Positions 37,689 through 51,382 of a DNA stretch of 64,000 nt are shown in pieces. The DNA comes from Antedon bifida. Lineage: Eukaryota > Echinodermata > Crinoidea > Comatulida > Antedonidae. Position 1 is the first letter of the stretch. Every line of letters begins with the position of its first letter. The stretch spans positions 16,635,001 to 16,699,000 of the forward strand of contig OY727099.1 of assembly GCA_963402885.1 (NCBI GenBank), read 5' to 3'. The notes beneath the pieces were generated by a model that saw only the letters and a list, made by a program, of their open reading frames with translations, did no database searches and had not been told where the DNA came from. Position numbers and translations under genes: made by a program.

Positions 37689-39752
37689 TGGTCTAAAACG
37701 TCTCCAAATGCGATTTGAAGCTATTTTGTGCACTTTAATGTTTTGTGTAATGAAACGCACAAAATGGTCTAAAACGTCTCCAAATGCGATTTGAAGCTAT
37801 TTTGTGCACTTTGTTGTTTTTGTGTGAAAAGTTTCATCGAAATGCACAAAATGGTCTAAAACGTCTCCAAATACGATATTAAGCTATTGTATGCACTTTG
37901 TTGTTTTTGTGTGAAAAGTTTCATCGAAATGCACAAAATGGTCTAAAACATCTCCAAATGCGATTTGAAGCTATTTTATGCACTTTTATGTTTTGTGAGA
38001 AAAGTTTCATCCAAATGCAAAAAATGGTCTAAAACGTCTCCAAATACGATATTAAGCTATTGTATGCACTTTGATGTTTTTGTGTGAAAAGTTTTTTCGA
38101 AATGCACAAAATGGTCTAAAACGTCTCCAAATGCGATAATAAGCTGTTGTATGCACATTGATGTTTTTGTTTGAAAAGTTTCATCGAAATGCACAAAATG
38201 GTCTAAAACGTCTCCAAATACGATATTAAGCTATTGTATGCACTTTGTTGTTTTTGTGTAAAAAGTTTCATCGAAATGCACAAAATGGTCTAAAACGTCT
38301 CCAAATACGATATTAAGCTATTGTATGCACTTTTATGTTTTGGGTGAAAAGTTTCATCGAGATGCACAAAATGGTCTAAAACGTCTCCAAATACGATATT
38401 AAGCTATTGTATGCACTTTTATGTTTTTGTGTGAAAAGTTTCATCGAAATGCACAAAATGGTCAAAAACGTCTCCAAATACGATATTATAAGCTATTGTA
38501 TGCACTTTTATGTTTTGGGTGAAAAGTTTCATCGAGATGCACAAAATGGTCTAAAACGTCTCCAAATACGATATTAAGCTGTTGTATGCACATTGATGTT
38601 TTTGTGTGAAAAGTTTCATCGAAATGCACAAAATGGTCTAAAACGTCTCCAAATACGATATTAAGCTATTGTATGCACTTTGTTGTTTTTGTGTAAAAAG
38701 TTTCATCGAAATGCACAAAATGGTCTAAAACGTCTCCAAATGCGATTTGAAGCTATTTTGTGCACTTTAATGTTTTGTGTAATGAAACGCACAAAATGGT
38801 CTAAAACGTCTCCAAATGCGATTTGAAGCTATTTTGTGCACTTTGTTGTTTTTGTGTGAAAAGTTTCATCGAAATGCACAAAATGGTCTAAAACGTCTCC
38901 AAATACGATATTAAGCTATTGTATGCACTTTGTTGTTTTTGTGTGAAAAGTTTCATCGAAATGCACAAAATGGTCTAAAACATCTCCAAATGCGATTTGA
39001 AGCTATTTTATGCACTTTTATGTTTTGTGAGAAAAGTTTCAACCAAATGCAAAAAATGGTCTAAAACGTCTCCAAATACGATATTAAGCTATTGTATGCA
39101 CTTTGATGTTTTTGTGTGAAAAGTTTTTTCGAAATGCACAAAATGGTCTAAAACGTCTCCAAATGCGATAATAAGCTGTTGTATGCACATTGATGTTTTT
39201 GTTTGAAAAGTTTCATCGAAATGCACAAAATGGTCTAAAACGTCTCCAAATACGATATTAAGCTATTGTATGCACTTTGTTGTTTTTGTGTAAAAAGTTT
39301 CATCGAAATGCACAAAATGGTCTAAAACGTCTCCAAATACGATATTAAGCTATTGTATGCACTTTTATGTTTTGGGTGAAAAGTTTCATCGAGATGCACA
39401 AAATGGTCTAAAACGTCTCCAAATACGATATTAAGCTATTGTATGCACTTTTATGTTTTTGTGTGAAAAGTTTCATCGAAATGCACAAAATGGTCAAAAA
39501 CGTCTCCAAATACGATATTATAAGCTATTGTATGCACTTTTATGTTTTGGGTGAAAAGTTTCATCGAGATGCACAAAATGGTCTAAAACGTCTCCAAATA
39601 CGATATTAAGCTGTTGTATGCACATTGATGTTTTTGTGTGAAAAGTTTCATCGAAATGCACAAAATGGTCTAAAACGTCTCCAAATACGATATTAAGCTA
39701 TTGTATGCACTTTGTTGTTTTTGTGTAAAAAGTTTCATCGAAATGCACAAAA
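37689..39752 (+). repeat. 1,032-bp twelve-monomer tandem duplication
   Basis: Units 37,689-38,720 and 38,721-39,752 match at exactly 1,032 bp. Shared rare marks are AAAACATCTCC (37,945 and 38,977) and a 2-bp gain CGATATTATAAGC (38,481 and 39,513). A difference is CATCCAAATGC near 38,009 against CAACCAAATGC near 39,041. Near identity indicates a very recent event. Confidence 0.92.
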
Positions 39753-42729
39753 TGGTCAAAAATGTCTCCAAATGCGATTTGAAGCTATTTTGTGCACTTT
39801 TATGTTTTGGGTGAAACGTTTCATCGAAATGCACAAAATGGTCTAAAACGTCTCCAAATACGATATTAAGCTATTGTATGCACTTTGATGTTTTTGTGTT
39901 AAAAGTTTTTTCGAAATGCACAAAATCGTCTAAAACGTTTCCAAATGCGATTTGGAACTCTTTTGTGCACTTTGATGTTTTTGTGTAACCAAGTTTCATC
40001 GAAATGCACAAAATGGTCTAAAACGTCTCCAAATGCGATTTGAAGCTATTTTGTGCACTTTAATGTTTTGTGTAATGAAACGCACAAAATGGTCTAAAAC
40101 GTCTCCAAATGCGATTTGAAGATATTTTGTGCACTTTGTTGTTTTGTGTGAAAAGTTTCATCGAAATGCACAAAATGGTCTAAAACGTCTCCAAATACGA
40201 TGTTAAGCTATTGTATGCACTTTGTTGTTTTTGTGTGAAAAGTTTCATCGAAATGCACAAAATGGTCTAAAACGTCTCCAAATGCGATTTGAAGCTATTT
40301 TATGCACTTTTATGTTTTGTGAGAAAAGTTTCATCTAAATGCAAAAAAATGGTCTAAAACGTCTCCAAATACGATATTAAGCTATTGTATGCACTTTGAT
40401 GTTTTTGTGTGAAAAGTTTTTTCGAAATGCACAAAATGGTCTAAAACGTCTCCAAATGCGATTTGGAACTCTTTTGTGCACTTTGATGTTTTTGTGTAAC
40501 CAATTTTCATCGAAATGCACAAAATGGTCTAAAACGTCTCCAAATGCGATTTGAAGCTATTTTATGGACTTTAATGTTTTGTGTGAAAAGTTTTATCGAA
40601 ATGCTCAAAATGGTCTAAAACGGTTTCAAATGTGATTTTAAGCACTTTGATATTTTTGTGTAATCAAGTTTTTTCGAAATGCACAAAATGGTCTAAAACG
40701 TCTCCAAATGCGATATTAAGCTATTTTGTGCACTTTGATGTTTTGTGTAATGAAACGCACAAAATGGTCTAAAACGTCTCCAAATGCGATTTGAAGCTAT
40801 TTTGTGCACTTTGATGTTGTGTGTGAAAAGTTTCATCGAAATGCACAAAGTGGTCTAAAACGTCTCCAAATACGATATTAAGATATTGTATGCACTTTGT
40901 TGTTTTTGTGTGAAAAGTTTCATCGAAATGCACAAAATGGTCTAAAACGTCTCCAAATGCGATTTGAAGCTATTTTGTGCACTTTGATGTTTTGTGTAAA
41001 AAGTTTCATCGAAATGCACAAAACGGTCTAAAACGTCTCCAAATACGATATTAAGCTATTGTATGCACTTTTATGTTTTGGGTGAAAAGTTTCATCGAGA
41101 TGCACAAAATGGTCTAAAACGTCTCCAAATACGATATTAAGCTATTGTATGCACTTTTATGTTTTTGTGTGAAAAGTTTCATCGAAATGCACAAAATGGT
41201 CAAAAACGTCTCCAAATACGATATTATAAGCTATTGTATGCACTTTTATGTTTTGGGTGAAAAGTTTCATCGAGATGCACAAAATGGTCTAAAACGTCTC
41301 CAAATACGATATTAAGCTGTTGTATGCACATTGATGTTTTTGTGTGAAAAGTTTCATCGAAATGCACAAAATGGTCTAAAACGTCTCCAAATACGATATT
41401 AAGCTATTGTATGCACTTTGTTGTTTTTGTGTAAAAAGTTTCATCGAAATGCACAAAATGGTCAAAAATGTCTCCAAATGCGATTTGAAGCTATTTTGTG
41501 CACTTTTATGTTTTGGGTGAAACGTTTCATCGAAATGCACAAAATGGTCTAAAACGTCTCCAAATACGATATTAAGCTATTGTATGCACTTTGATGTTTT
41601 TGTGTTAAAAGTTTTTTCGAAATGCACAAAATCGTCTAAAACGTTTCCAAATGCGATTTGGAACTCTTTTGTGCACTTTGATGTTTTTGTGTAACCAAGT
41701 TTCATCGAAATGCACAAAATGGTCTAAAACGTCTCCAAATGCGATTTGAAGCTATTTTGTGCACTTTAATGTTTTGTGTAATGAAACGCACAAAATGGTC
41801 TAAAACGTCTCCAAATGCGATTTGAAGATATTTTGTGCACTTTGTTGTTTTGTGTGAAAAGTTTCATCGAAATGCACAAAATGGTCTAAAACGTCTCCAA
41901 ATACGATGTTAAGCTATTGTATGCACTTTGTTGTTTTTGTGTGAAAAGTTTCATCGAAATGCACAAAATGGTCTAAAACGTCTCCAAATGCGATTTGAAG
42001 CTATTTTATGCACTTTTATGTTTTGTGAGAAAAGTTTCATCTAAATGCAAAAAAATGGTCTAAAACGTCTCCAAATACGATATTAAGCTATTGTATGCAC
42101 TTTGATGTTTTTGTGTGAAAAGTTTTTTCGAAATGCACAAAATGGTCTAAAACGTCTCCAAATGCGATTTGGAACTCTTTTGTGCACTTTGATGTTTTTG
42201 TGTAACCAATTTTCATCGAAATGCACAAAATGGTCTAAAACGTCTCCAAATGCGATTTGAAGCTATTTTATGGACTTTAATGTTTTGTGTGAAAAGTTTT
42301 ATCGAAATGCTCAAAATGGTCTAAAACGGTTTCAAATGTGATTTTAAGCACTTTGATATTTTTGTGTAATCAAGTTTTTTCGAAATGCACAAAATGGTCT
42401 AAAACGTCTCCAAATGCGATATTAAGCTATTTTGTGCACTTTGATGTTTTGTGTAATGAAACGCACAAAATGGTCTAAAACGTCTCCAAATGCGATTTGA
42501 AGCTATTTTGTGCACTTTGATGTTGTGTGTGAAAAGTTTCATCGAAATGCACAAAGTGGTCTAAAACGTCTCCAAATACGATATTAAGATATTGTATGCA
42601 CTTTGTTGTTTTTGTGTGAAAAGTTTCATCGAAATGCACAAAATGGTCTAAAACGTCTCCAAATGCGATTTGAAGCTATTTTGTGCACTTTGATGTTTTG
42701 TGTAAAAAGTTTCATCGAAATGCACAAAA
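39318..42729 (+). repeat. 1,706-bp tandem duplication
   Basis: Units 39,318-41,023 and 41,024-42,729 align at 1,706 bp. Shared rare marks are the CGATATTATAAGC gain (39,513 and 41,219), AAAATCGTCTAAAACGTTTCC (from 39,922 and 41,628), CGATGTTAAGC, TTTATGGACTTTAATG and an extra A before TGG (about 40,340 and 42,046). The first unit overlaps the second unit of the 1,032-bp duplication, which therefore formed earlier or at the same time. Confidence 0.92.
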
Positions 42730-44515
42730 CGGTCTAAAACGTCTCCAAATACGATATTAAGCTATTGTATGCACTTTGATGTTTTTGTTTGAAAAGTTTT
42801 AACGAAATGCACAAAATGGTCTAAAACGTCTCCAAATCCGTTTTGAAGCTATTCTAAGCACTTTGGTGTTTTTATGTTAACATGTTTTTTCGAAATGCTC
42901 AAAATGTTCTAAAACGGTTTCAAATGTGATTTTAAGCACTTTGATGTTTTTGTGTAATCAAGTTTCATCGAAATGCACAAAATGGTCTAAAACGTCTGCA
43001 AATGCGATTTGAAGCTATTTTGTGCACTTTGATGTTTTGTGTGAAAAGTTTCATCGAAATGCACAAAATGGTCTAAAACGTCTCCAAATACTATATTAAG
43101 CTATTGTATGCACTTTGATGTTTTTGAGTGAAAAGTTTTTTCGAAATGCTCAAAATGGTCTAAAACGTCTCCAAATGCGATTTGGAGCTCTTTTGTGCAT
43201 TTTGATGTTTTGTGTCAAAAGTTTTATAGAAATGCTCGAAATGGTCTAAAACGGTTTCAAATGTGATTTTAAGCACTTTGATGTTTTTGTGTAACTAAGT
43301 TTCATCGAAATGCACAAAATGGTCTAAAACGTCTGCAAATGCGATTTGAAGCTATTTTATTCACTTTGATGGTTTTGTGTGAAAAGTTTCATCGAAATGC
43401 ACAAAATGGTCAAAAACGTCTCCAAATACGATAATAAGCTGTTGTATGCACATTGATGTTTTTGTGTGAAAAGTTTCATCGAAATGCACAAAATGGTCTA
43501 AAACGTCTCCAAATACGATATTAAGCTATTGTATGCACTTTGTTGTTTTTGTGTAAAAAGTTTCATCGAAATGCACAAAATGGTCAAAAATGTCTCCAAA
43601 TGCGATTTGAAGCTATTTTGTGCACTTTTATGTTTTGGGTGAAACGTTTCATCGAAATGCACAAAATGGTCTAAAACGTCTCCAAATACGATATTAAGCT
43701 ATTGTATGCACTTTGATGTTTTTGTGTTAAAAGTTTTTTCGAAATGCACAAAATCGTCTAAAACGTCTCCAAATGCGATTTGGAACTCTTTTGTGCACTT
43801 TGATGTTTTTGTGTAACCAAGTTTCATCGAAATGCACAAAATGGTCTAAAACGTCTCCAAATGCGATTTGAAGCTATTTTATGCACTTTAATGTTTTGTG
43901 TGAAAAGTTTTATCGAAATGCTCAAAATGGTCTAAAACGGTTTCAAATGTGATTTTAAGCACTTTGATATTTTTGTGTAATCAAGTTTTTTCGAAATGCA
44001 CAAAATGGTCTAAAACGTCTCCAAATGCGATATTAAGCTATTTTGTGCACTTTGATGTTTTGTGTAATGAAACGCACAAAATGGTCTAAAACGTCTCCAA
44101 ATGCGATTTGAAGCTATTTTGTGCACTTTGATGTTGTGTGTGAAAAGTTTCATCGAAATGCACAAAGTGGTCTAAAACGTCTCCAAATACGATATTAAGA
44201 TATTGTATGCACTTTGTTGTTTTTGTGTGAAAAGTTTCATCGAAATGCACAAAATGGTCTAAAACGTCTCCAAATGCGATTTGAAGCTATTTTGTGCACT
44301 TTGATGTTTTGTGTAAAAAGTTTCATCGAAATGCACAAAACGGTCTAAAACGTCTCCAAATACGATATTAAGCTATTGTATGCACTTTGATGTTTTTGTT
44401 TGAAAAGTTTTAACGAAATGCACAAAATGGTCTAAAACGTCTCCAAATCCGTTTTGAAGCTATTCTAAGCACTTTGGTGTTTTTATGTTAACATGTTTTT
44501 TCGAAATGCTCAAAA
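42730..44515 (+). repeat. Satellite with ~1.6-kb spaced repeat and two F monomers
   Basis: About 42.14-43.51 kb recurs 1,611 bp downstream at 43.75-45.12 kb. Both copies carry an F monomer (42,817-42,904 and 44,428-44,515) preceded by a distinctive GTTTGAAAAGTTTTAACG, and a G monomer with TTATTCACTTTGATGG (43,360 and 44,971). The B-C-G module returns here after its absence since about 36.8 kb. Confidence 0.85.
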
Positions 44516-47500
44516 TGTTCTAAAACGGTTTCAAATGTGATTTTAAGCACTTTGATGTTTTTGTGTAATCAAGTTTCATCGAAATGCACAAAATGGTCTA
44601 AAACGTCTGCAAATGCGATTTGAAGCTATTTTGTGCACTTTGATGTTTTGTGTGAAAAGTTTCATCGAAATGCACAAAATGGTCTAAAACGTCTCCAAAT
44701 ACTATATTAAGCTATTGTATGCACTTTGATGTTTTTGAGTGAAAAGTTTTTTCGAAATGCTCAAAATGGTCTAAAACGTCTCCAAATGCGATTTGGAGCT
44801 CTTTTGTGCATTTTGATGTTTTGTGTCAAAAGTTTTATAGAAATGCTCGAAATGGTCTAAAACGGTTTCAAATGTGATTTTAAGCACTTTGATGTTTTTG
44901 TGTAACTAAGTTTCATCGAAATGCACAAAATGGTCTAAAACGTCTGCAAATGCGATTTGAAGCTATTTTATTCACTTTGATGGTTTTGTGTGAAAAGTTT
45001 CATCGAAATGCACAAAATGGTCAAAAACGTCTCCAAATACGATAATAAGCTGTTGTATGCACATTGATGTTTTTGTGTGAAAAGTTTCATCGAAATGCAC
45101 AAAATGGTCTAAAACGTCTCCAAATGCGATAATAAGCTGTTGTATGCACATTGATGTTTTTGTTTGAAAAGTTTCATCGAAATGCACAAAATGGTCTAAA
45201 ACGTCTCCAAATACGATATTAAGCTATTGTATGCACTTTGTTGTTTTTGTGTAAAAAGTTTCATCGAAATGCACAAAATGGTCTAAAACGTCTCCAAATA
45301 CGATATTAAGCTATTGTATGCACTTTGATGTTTTTGTGTGAAAAGTTTTTTCGAAATGCACAAAATGGTCTAAAACGTCTCCAAATGCGATTTGGAACTC
45401 TTTTGTGCACTTTGATGTTTTTGTGTAACCAATTTTCATCGAAATGCACAAAATGGTCTAAAACGTCTCCAAATGCGATTTGAAGCTATTTTGTGCACTT
45501 TAATGTTTTGTGTGAAAAGTTTTATTGAAATGCAAAAAATGGTCTAAAACGTCTCCAAATACGATATTAAGCTATTGTATGCACTTTGATGTTTTTGTGT
45601 GAAAAGTTTTTTCGAAATGCACAAAATGGTCTAAAACGTCTCCAAATGCGATAACAAGCTGTTGTATGCACATTGATGTTTTTGTTTGAAAAGTTTCATC
45701 GAAATGCACAAAATGGTCTAAAACGTCTCCAAATACGATATTAAGCTATTGTATGCACTTTGTTGTTTTTGTGTAAAAAGTTTCATCGAAATGCACAAAT
45801 TGGTCAAAAATGTCTCCAAATGCGATTTGAAGCTATTTTGTGCACTTTTATGTTTTGGGTGAAAAGTTTCATCGAGATGCACAAAATGGTCTAAAACGTC
45901 TCCAAATACGATATTAAGCTATTGTATGCACTTTTATGTTTTTGTGTGAAAAGTTTCATCGGAATGCACAAAATGGTCTAAAACGTCTCCAAATACGATA
46001 TTAAGCTATTGTATGCACTTTGTTGTTTTTGTGTAAAAAGTTTCATCGAAATGCATAAAATGGTCAAAAATGTCTCCAAATGCGATTTGAAGCTATTTTG
46101 TGCACTTTTATGTTTTGGGTGAAAAGTTTCATCGAAATGCACAAAATGGTCTAAAACGTCTCCAAATACGATATTAAGCTATTGTATGCACTTTGATGTT
46201 TTTGTGTGAAAAGTTTTTTCGAAATGCACAAAATGGTCTAAAACGTCTCCAAATGCGATTTTAAGCACTTTGATGTTTTTGTGTAATCAAGTTTCATCGA
46301 AATGCACAAAATGGTCTAAAACGTCTGCAAATGCGATTTGAAGCTATTTTGTGCACTTTGATGTTTTGTGTGAAAAGTTTCATCGAAATGCACAAAATGG
46401 TCTAAAACGTCTCCAAATACTATATTAAGCTATTGTATGCACTTTGATGTTTTTGAGTGAAAAGTTTTTTCGAAATGCTCAAAATGGTCTAAAACGTCTC
46501 CAAATGCGATTTGGAGCTCTTTTGTGCATTTTGATGTTTTGTGTCAAAAGTTTTGTAGAAATGCTCGAAATGGTCTAAAACGGTTTCAAATGTGATTTTA
46601 AGCACTTTGATGTTTTTGTGTAACTAAGTTTCATCGAAATGCACAAAATGGTCTAAAACGTCTGCAAATGCGATTTGAAGCTATTTTATTCACTTTGATG
46701 GTTTTGTGTGAAAAGTTTCATCGAAATGCACAAAATGGTCAAAAACGTCTCCAAATACGATAATAAGCTGTTGTATGCACATTGATGTTTTTGTGTGAAA
46801 AGTTTCATCGAAATGCACAAAATGGTCTAAAACGTCTCCAAATGCGATAATAAGCTGTTGTATGCACATTGATGTTTTTGTTTGAAAAGTTTCATCGAAA
46901 TGCACAAAATGGTCTAAAACGTCTCCAAATACGATATTAAGCTATTGTATGCACTTTGTTGTTTTTGTGTAAAAAGTTTCATCGAAATGCACAAAATGGT
47001 CTAAAACGTCTCCAAATACGATATTAAGCTATTGTATGCACTTTGATGTTTTTGTGTGAAAAGTTTTTTCGAAATGCACAAAATGGTCTAAAACGTCTCC
47101 AAATGCGATTTGGAACTCTTTTGTGCACTTTGATGTTTTTGTGTAACCAATTTTCATCGAAATGCACAAAATGGTCTAAAACGTCTCCAAATGCGATTTG
47201 AAGCTATTTTGTGCACTTTAATGTTTTGTGTGAAAAGTTTTATTGAAATGCAAAAAATGGTCTAAAACGTCTCCAAATACGATATTAAGCTATTGTATGC
47301 ACTTTGATGTTTTTGTGTGAAAAGTTTTTTCGAAATGCACAAAATGGTCTAAAACGTCTCCAAATGCGATAACAAGCTGTTGTATGCACATTGATGTTTT
47401 TGTTTGAAAAGTTTCATCGAAATGCACAAAATGGTCTAAAACGTCTCCAAATACGATATTAAGCTATTGTATGCACTTTGTTGTTTTTGTGTAAAAAGTT

Positions 47501-47951
47501 TCATCGAAATGCACAAATTGGTCAAAAATGTCTCCAAATGCGATTTGAAGCTATTTTGTGCACTTTTATGTTTTGGGTGAAAAGTTTCATCGAGATGCAC
47601 AAAATGGTCTAAAACGTCTCCAAATACGATATTAAGCTATTGTATGCACTTTTATGTTTTTGTGTGAAAAGTTTCATCGAAATGCACAAAATGGTCTAAA
47701 ACGTCTCCAAATACGATATTAAGCTATTGTATGCACTTTGTTGTTTTTGTGTAAAAAGTTTCATCGAAATGCATAAAATGGTCAAAAATGTCTCCAAATG
47801 CGATTTGAAGCTATTTTGTGCACTTTTATGTTTTGGGTGAAAAGTTTCATCGAAATGCACAAAATGGTCTAAAACGTCTCCAAATACGATATTAAGCTAT
47901 TGTATGCACTTTGATGTTTTTGTGTGAAAAGTTTTTTCGAAATGCACAAAA
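44516..47951 (+). repeat. 1,718-bp twenty-monomer HOR, two copies
   Basis: Units 44,516-46,233 and 46,234-47,951 match the 1,718-bp form at 14,530-16,247, including the 260-bp three-monomer gain, the hybrid D/C monomer at 46,234 and the TTATTCACTTTGATGG mark (44,972 and 46,690). Private variants include CATCGGAATGCAC near 45,960 in unit 1 and TTTTGTAGAAATG near 46,552 in unit 2. Confidence 0.9.
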
Positions 47952-48210
47952 TGGTCTAAAACGTCTCCAAATGCGATTTGGAACTATTTTGTGCACTTTG
48001 ATGTTTTTGTGTAACCAAGTTTCATCGAAATGCACAAAATGGTCTAAAACGTCTCCAAATGCGATTTGAAGCTATTTTATGCACTTTTATGTTTTGTGTG
48101 AAAAGTTTCATCGAAATGCACAAAATGGTCTAAAACGTCTCCAAATATGATATTAAGCTATTGTATGCACTTTGATGTTTTTGTGTGAAAGTTTTTTCGA
48201 AGTGCACAAA
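47952..48210 (+). repeat. Three-monomer insert (259 bp) before segment S copy 3
   Basis: Compared with 16,248 onward, where the HOR runs straight into segment S, this junction has 259 extra bases. They contain a J monomer with GGAACTATTTTG, a D-like monomer, and an A monomer with AAATATGATATT and a one-base-short GTGTGAAAGTTTTTTCG. The following monomer also lost one A (GAAGTGCACAAATGG near 48,199-48,213). Confidence 0.82.
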
Positions 48211-51142
48211 TGGTCTAAAACGTCTCCAAATGCGATTTGGAACTCTTTTGTGCAATTTGATGTTTTTGTGTAACCAAGTTTCATCGAAATGCACAAAATG
48301 GTCTAAAACGTCTCCAAATGCGATTTGAAGCTATTTTGTGCACTTTAATGTTTTGTGTGAAAAGTTTTATCGAAATGCTCAAAATGGTCTAAAACGTCTC
48401 CAAATACTATATTAAGCTATTGTATGCAGTTTGATGTTTTTGTGTGAAAAGTTTTTTCGAAATGCACAAAATGGTCTAAAACGTCTCCAAATGCGATTTG
48501 GAACTATTTTGTGCACTTTGATGTTTTTGTGTAACCAAGTTTCATCGAAATGCACAAAATGGTCTAAAACGTCTCCAAATGCGATTTGAAGCTATTTTAT
48601 GCACTTTTATGTTTTGTGTGAAAAGTTTCAAAATGGTCTAAAACGTCTCCAAATACTATATTAAGCTATTGTATGCACTTTGATGTTTTTGAGTGAAAAG
48701 TTTTTTCGAAATGCTCAAAATGGTCTAAAACGTCTCCAAATGCGATTTGGAGCTCTTTTGTGCACTTTGATGTTTTGTGTCAAAAGTTTTATAGAAATGC
48801 TCGAAATGGTCTAAAACGGTTTCAAATGTGATTTTAAGCACTTTGATGTTTTTGTGTAACTAAGTTTCATCGAAATGCACAAAATGGTCTAAAACGTCTG
48901 CAAATGCGATTTGAAGATATTTTATGCACTTTGATGGTTTTGTGTGAAAAGTTTCATCGAAATGCACAAAATGGTCAAAAACGTCTCCAAATACGATAAT
49001 AAGCTGTTGTATGCACATTGATGTTTTTGTGTGAAAAGTTTCATCGAAATGCACAAAATGGTCTAAAACGTCTCCAAATACGATAATAAGCTGTTGTATG
49101 CACATTGATGTTTTTGTTTGAAAAGTTTCATCGAAATGCACAAAATGGTCTAAAACGTCTCCAAATACGATATTAAGCTATTGTATGCACTTTGTTGTTT
49201 TTGTGTAAAAAGTTTCATCGAAATGCACAAATTGGTCAAAAATGTCTCCAAATGCGATTTGAAGCTATTTTGTGCACTTTTATGTTTTGGGTGAAAAGTT
49301 TCATCGAGATGCACAAAATGGTCTAAAACGTCTCCAAATACGATATTAAGCTATTGTATGCACTTTTATGTTTTTGTGTGAAAAGTTTCATCGAAATGCA
49401 CAAAATGGTCTAAAACGTCTCTAAATACGATATTAAGCTATTGTATGCACTTTGATGTTTTTGTGTGAAAAGTTTTTTCGAAATGCACAAAATGGTCTAA
49501 AACGTCTCCAAATGCGATAATAAGCTGTTGTATGCACATTGATGTTTTTGTTTGAAAAGTTTCATCGAAATGCACAAAATGGTCTAAAACGTCTCCAAAT
49601 ACGATATTAAGCTATTGTATGCACTTTGTTGTTTTTGTGTAAAAAGTTTCATCGAAATGCACAAAATGGTCAAAAATGTCTCCAAATGCGATTTGAAGCT
49701 ATTTTGTGCACTTTTATGTTTTGGGTGAAAAGTTTTATCGAAATGCACAAAATGGTCTAAAACGTCTCCAAATACGATATTAAGCTATTGTATGCACTTT
49801 GATGTTTTTGTGTTAAAAGTTTTTTCGAAATGCACAAAATGGTCTAAAACGTCTCCAAATGCGATTTGGAACTCTTTTGTGCACTTTGATGTTTTTGTGT
49901 AACCAAGTTTCATAGAAATGCACAAAATGGTCTAAAACGTCTCCAAATACTATATTAAGCTATTGTATGCACTTTGATGTTTTTGAGTGAAAAGTTTTTT
50001 CGAAATGCTCAAAATGGTCTAAAACGTCTCAAAATGCGATTTGGAGCTTTTTTGTGCACTTTGATGTTTTGTGTCAAAGGTTTTATAGAAATGCTCGAAA
50101 TGGTCTAAAACGGTTTCAAATGTGATTTTTAGCACTTTGATGTTTTTGTGTAACTAAGTTTCATCGAAATGCACAAAATGGTCTAAAACGTCTGCAAATG
50201 CGATTTGAAGATATTTTATGCACTTTGATGGTTTTGTGTGAAAAGTTTCATCGAAATGCACAAAATGGTCTAAAACGTCTCCAAATATGATATTAAGCTA
50301 TTGTATGCACTTTGATGTTTTTGTGTGAAAGTTTTTTCGAAATGCACAAAATGGTCTAAAACGTCTCCAAATGCGATTTGGAACTCTTTTGTGCACTTTG
50401 ATGTTTTTGTGTAACCAAGTTTCATCGAAATGCACAAAATGGTCTAAAACGTCTCCAAATGCGATTTGAAGCTATTTTGTGCACTTTAATGTTTTGTGTG
50501 AAAAGTTTTATCGAAATGCTCAAAATGGTCTAAAACGTCTCCAAATACTATATTAAGCTATTGTATGCATTTTGATGTTTTTGAGTGAAAAGTTTTTTCG
50601 AAATGCTCAAAATGGTCTAAAACGTCTCCAAATGCGATTTGGAGCTCTTTTGTGCACTTTGATGTTTTGTGTCAAAAGTTTTATAGAAATGCTCGAAATG
50701 GTCTAAAACGGTTTCAAATGTGATTTTAAGCACTTTGATGTTTTTGTGTAACTAAGTTTCATCGAAATGCACAAAATGGTCTAAAACGTCTGCAAATGCG
50801 ATTTGAAGATATTTTATGCACTTTGATGGTTTTGTGTGAAAAGTTTCATCGAAATGCACAAAATGGTAAAAAACGTCTCCAAATACGATAATAAGCTGTT
50901 GTATGCACATTGATGTTTTTGTGTGAAAAGTTTCATCGAAATGCACAAAATGGTCTAAAACGTCTCCAAATACGATATTAAGCTATTGTATGCACTTTGA
51001 TGTTTTTGTGTGAAAAGTTTTTTCGAAATGCACAAAATGGTCTAAAACGTCTCCAAATGCGATAATAAGCTGTTGTATGCACATTGATGTTTTTGTTTGA
51101 AAAGTTTCATCGAAATGCACAAAATGGTCTAAAACGTCTCCA
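48211..51142 (+). repeat. Segment S, copy 3
   Basis: It aligns with copy 1 at offset 31,963 bp. With copy 4 it shares GTCTCTAAATACG (49,418 and 52,815) and TGGTAAAAAACG (50,867 and 54,264), which copies 1 and 2 lack, and CACTTTGATG near 50,730 where copies 1 and 2 have CACTTTTATG. Copies 3 and 4 are therefore sisters. Confidence 0.9.
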
Positions 51143-51382
51143 AATACGATATTAAGCTATTGTATGCACTTTGTTGTTTTTGTGTAAAAAGTTTCATCGA
51201 AATGCACAAATTGGTCAAAAATGTCTCCAAATGCGATTTGAAGCTATTTTGTGCACTTTTATGTTTTGTGTGAAAAGTTTCATCGAAATGCACAAAATGG
51301 TCTAAAACGTCTCCAAATATGATATTAAGCTATTGTATGCACTTTGATGTTTTTGTGTGAAAGTTTTTTCGAAGTGCACAAA
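51143..51382 (+). repeat. Satellite link between segment S copies 3 and 4
   Basis: Contains an A monomer ending GTGTAAAAAG, a monomer with AAATTGGTCAAAAATG, and the AAATATGATATT monomer with the one-base-short GTGTGAAAGTTTTTTCG. The last part duplicates 48,070-48,210 at offset 3,172 bp. Confidence 0.78.
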
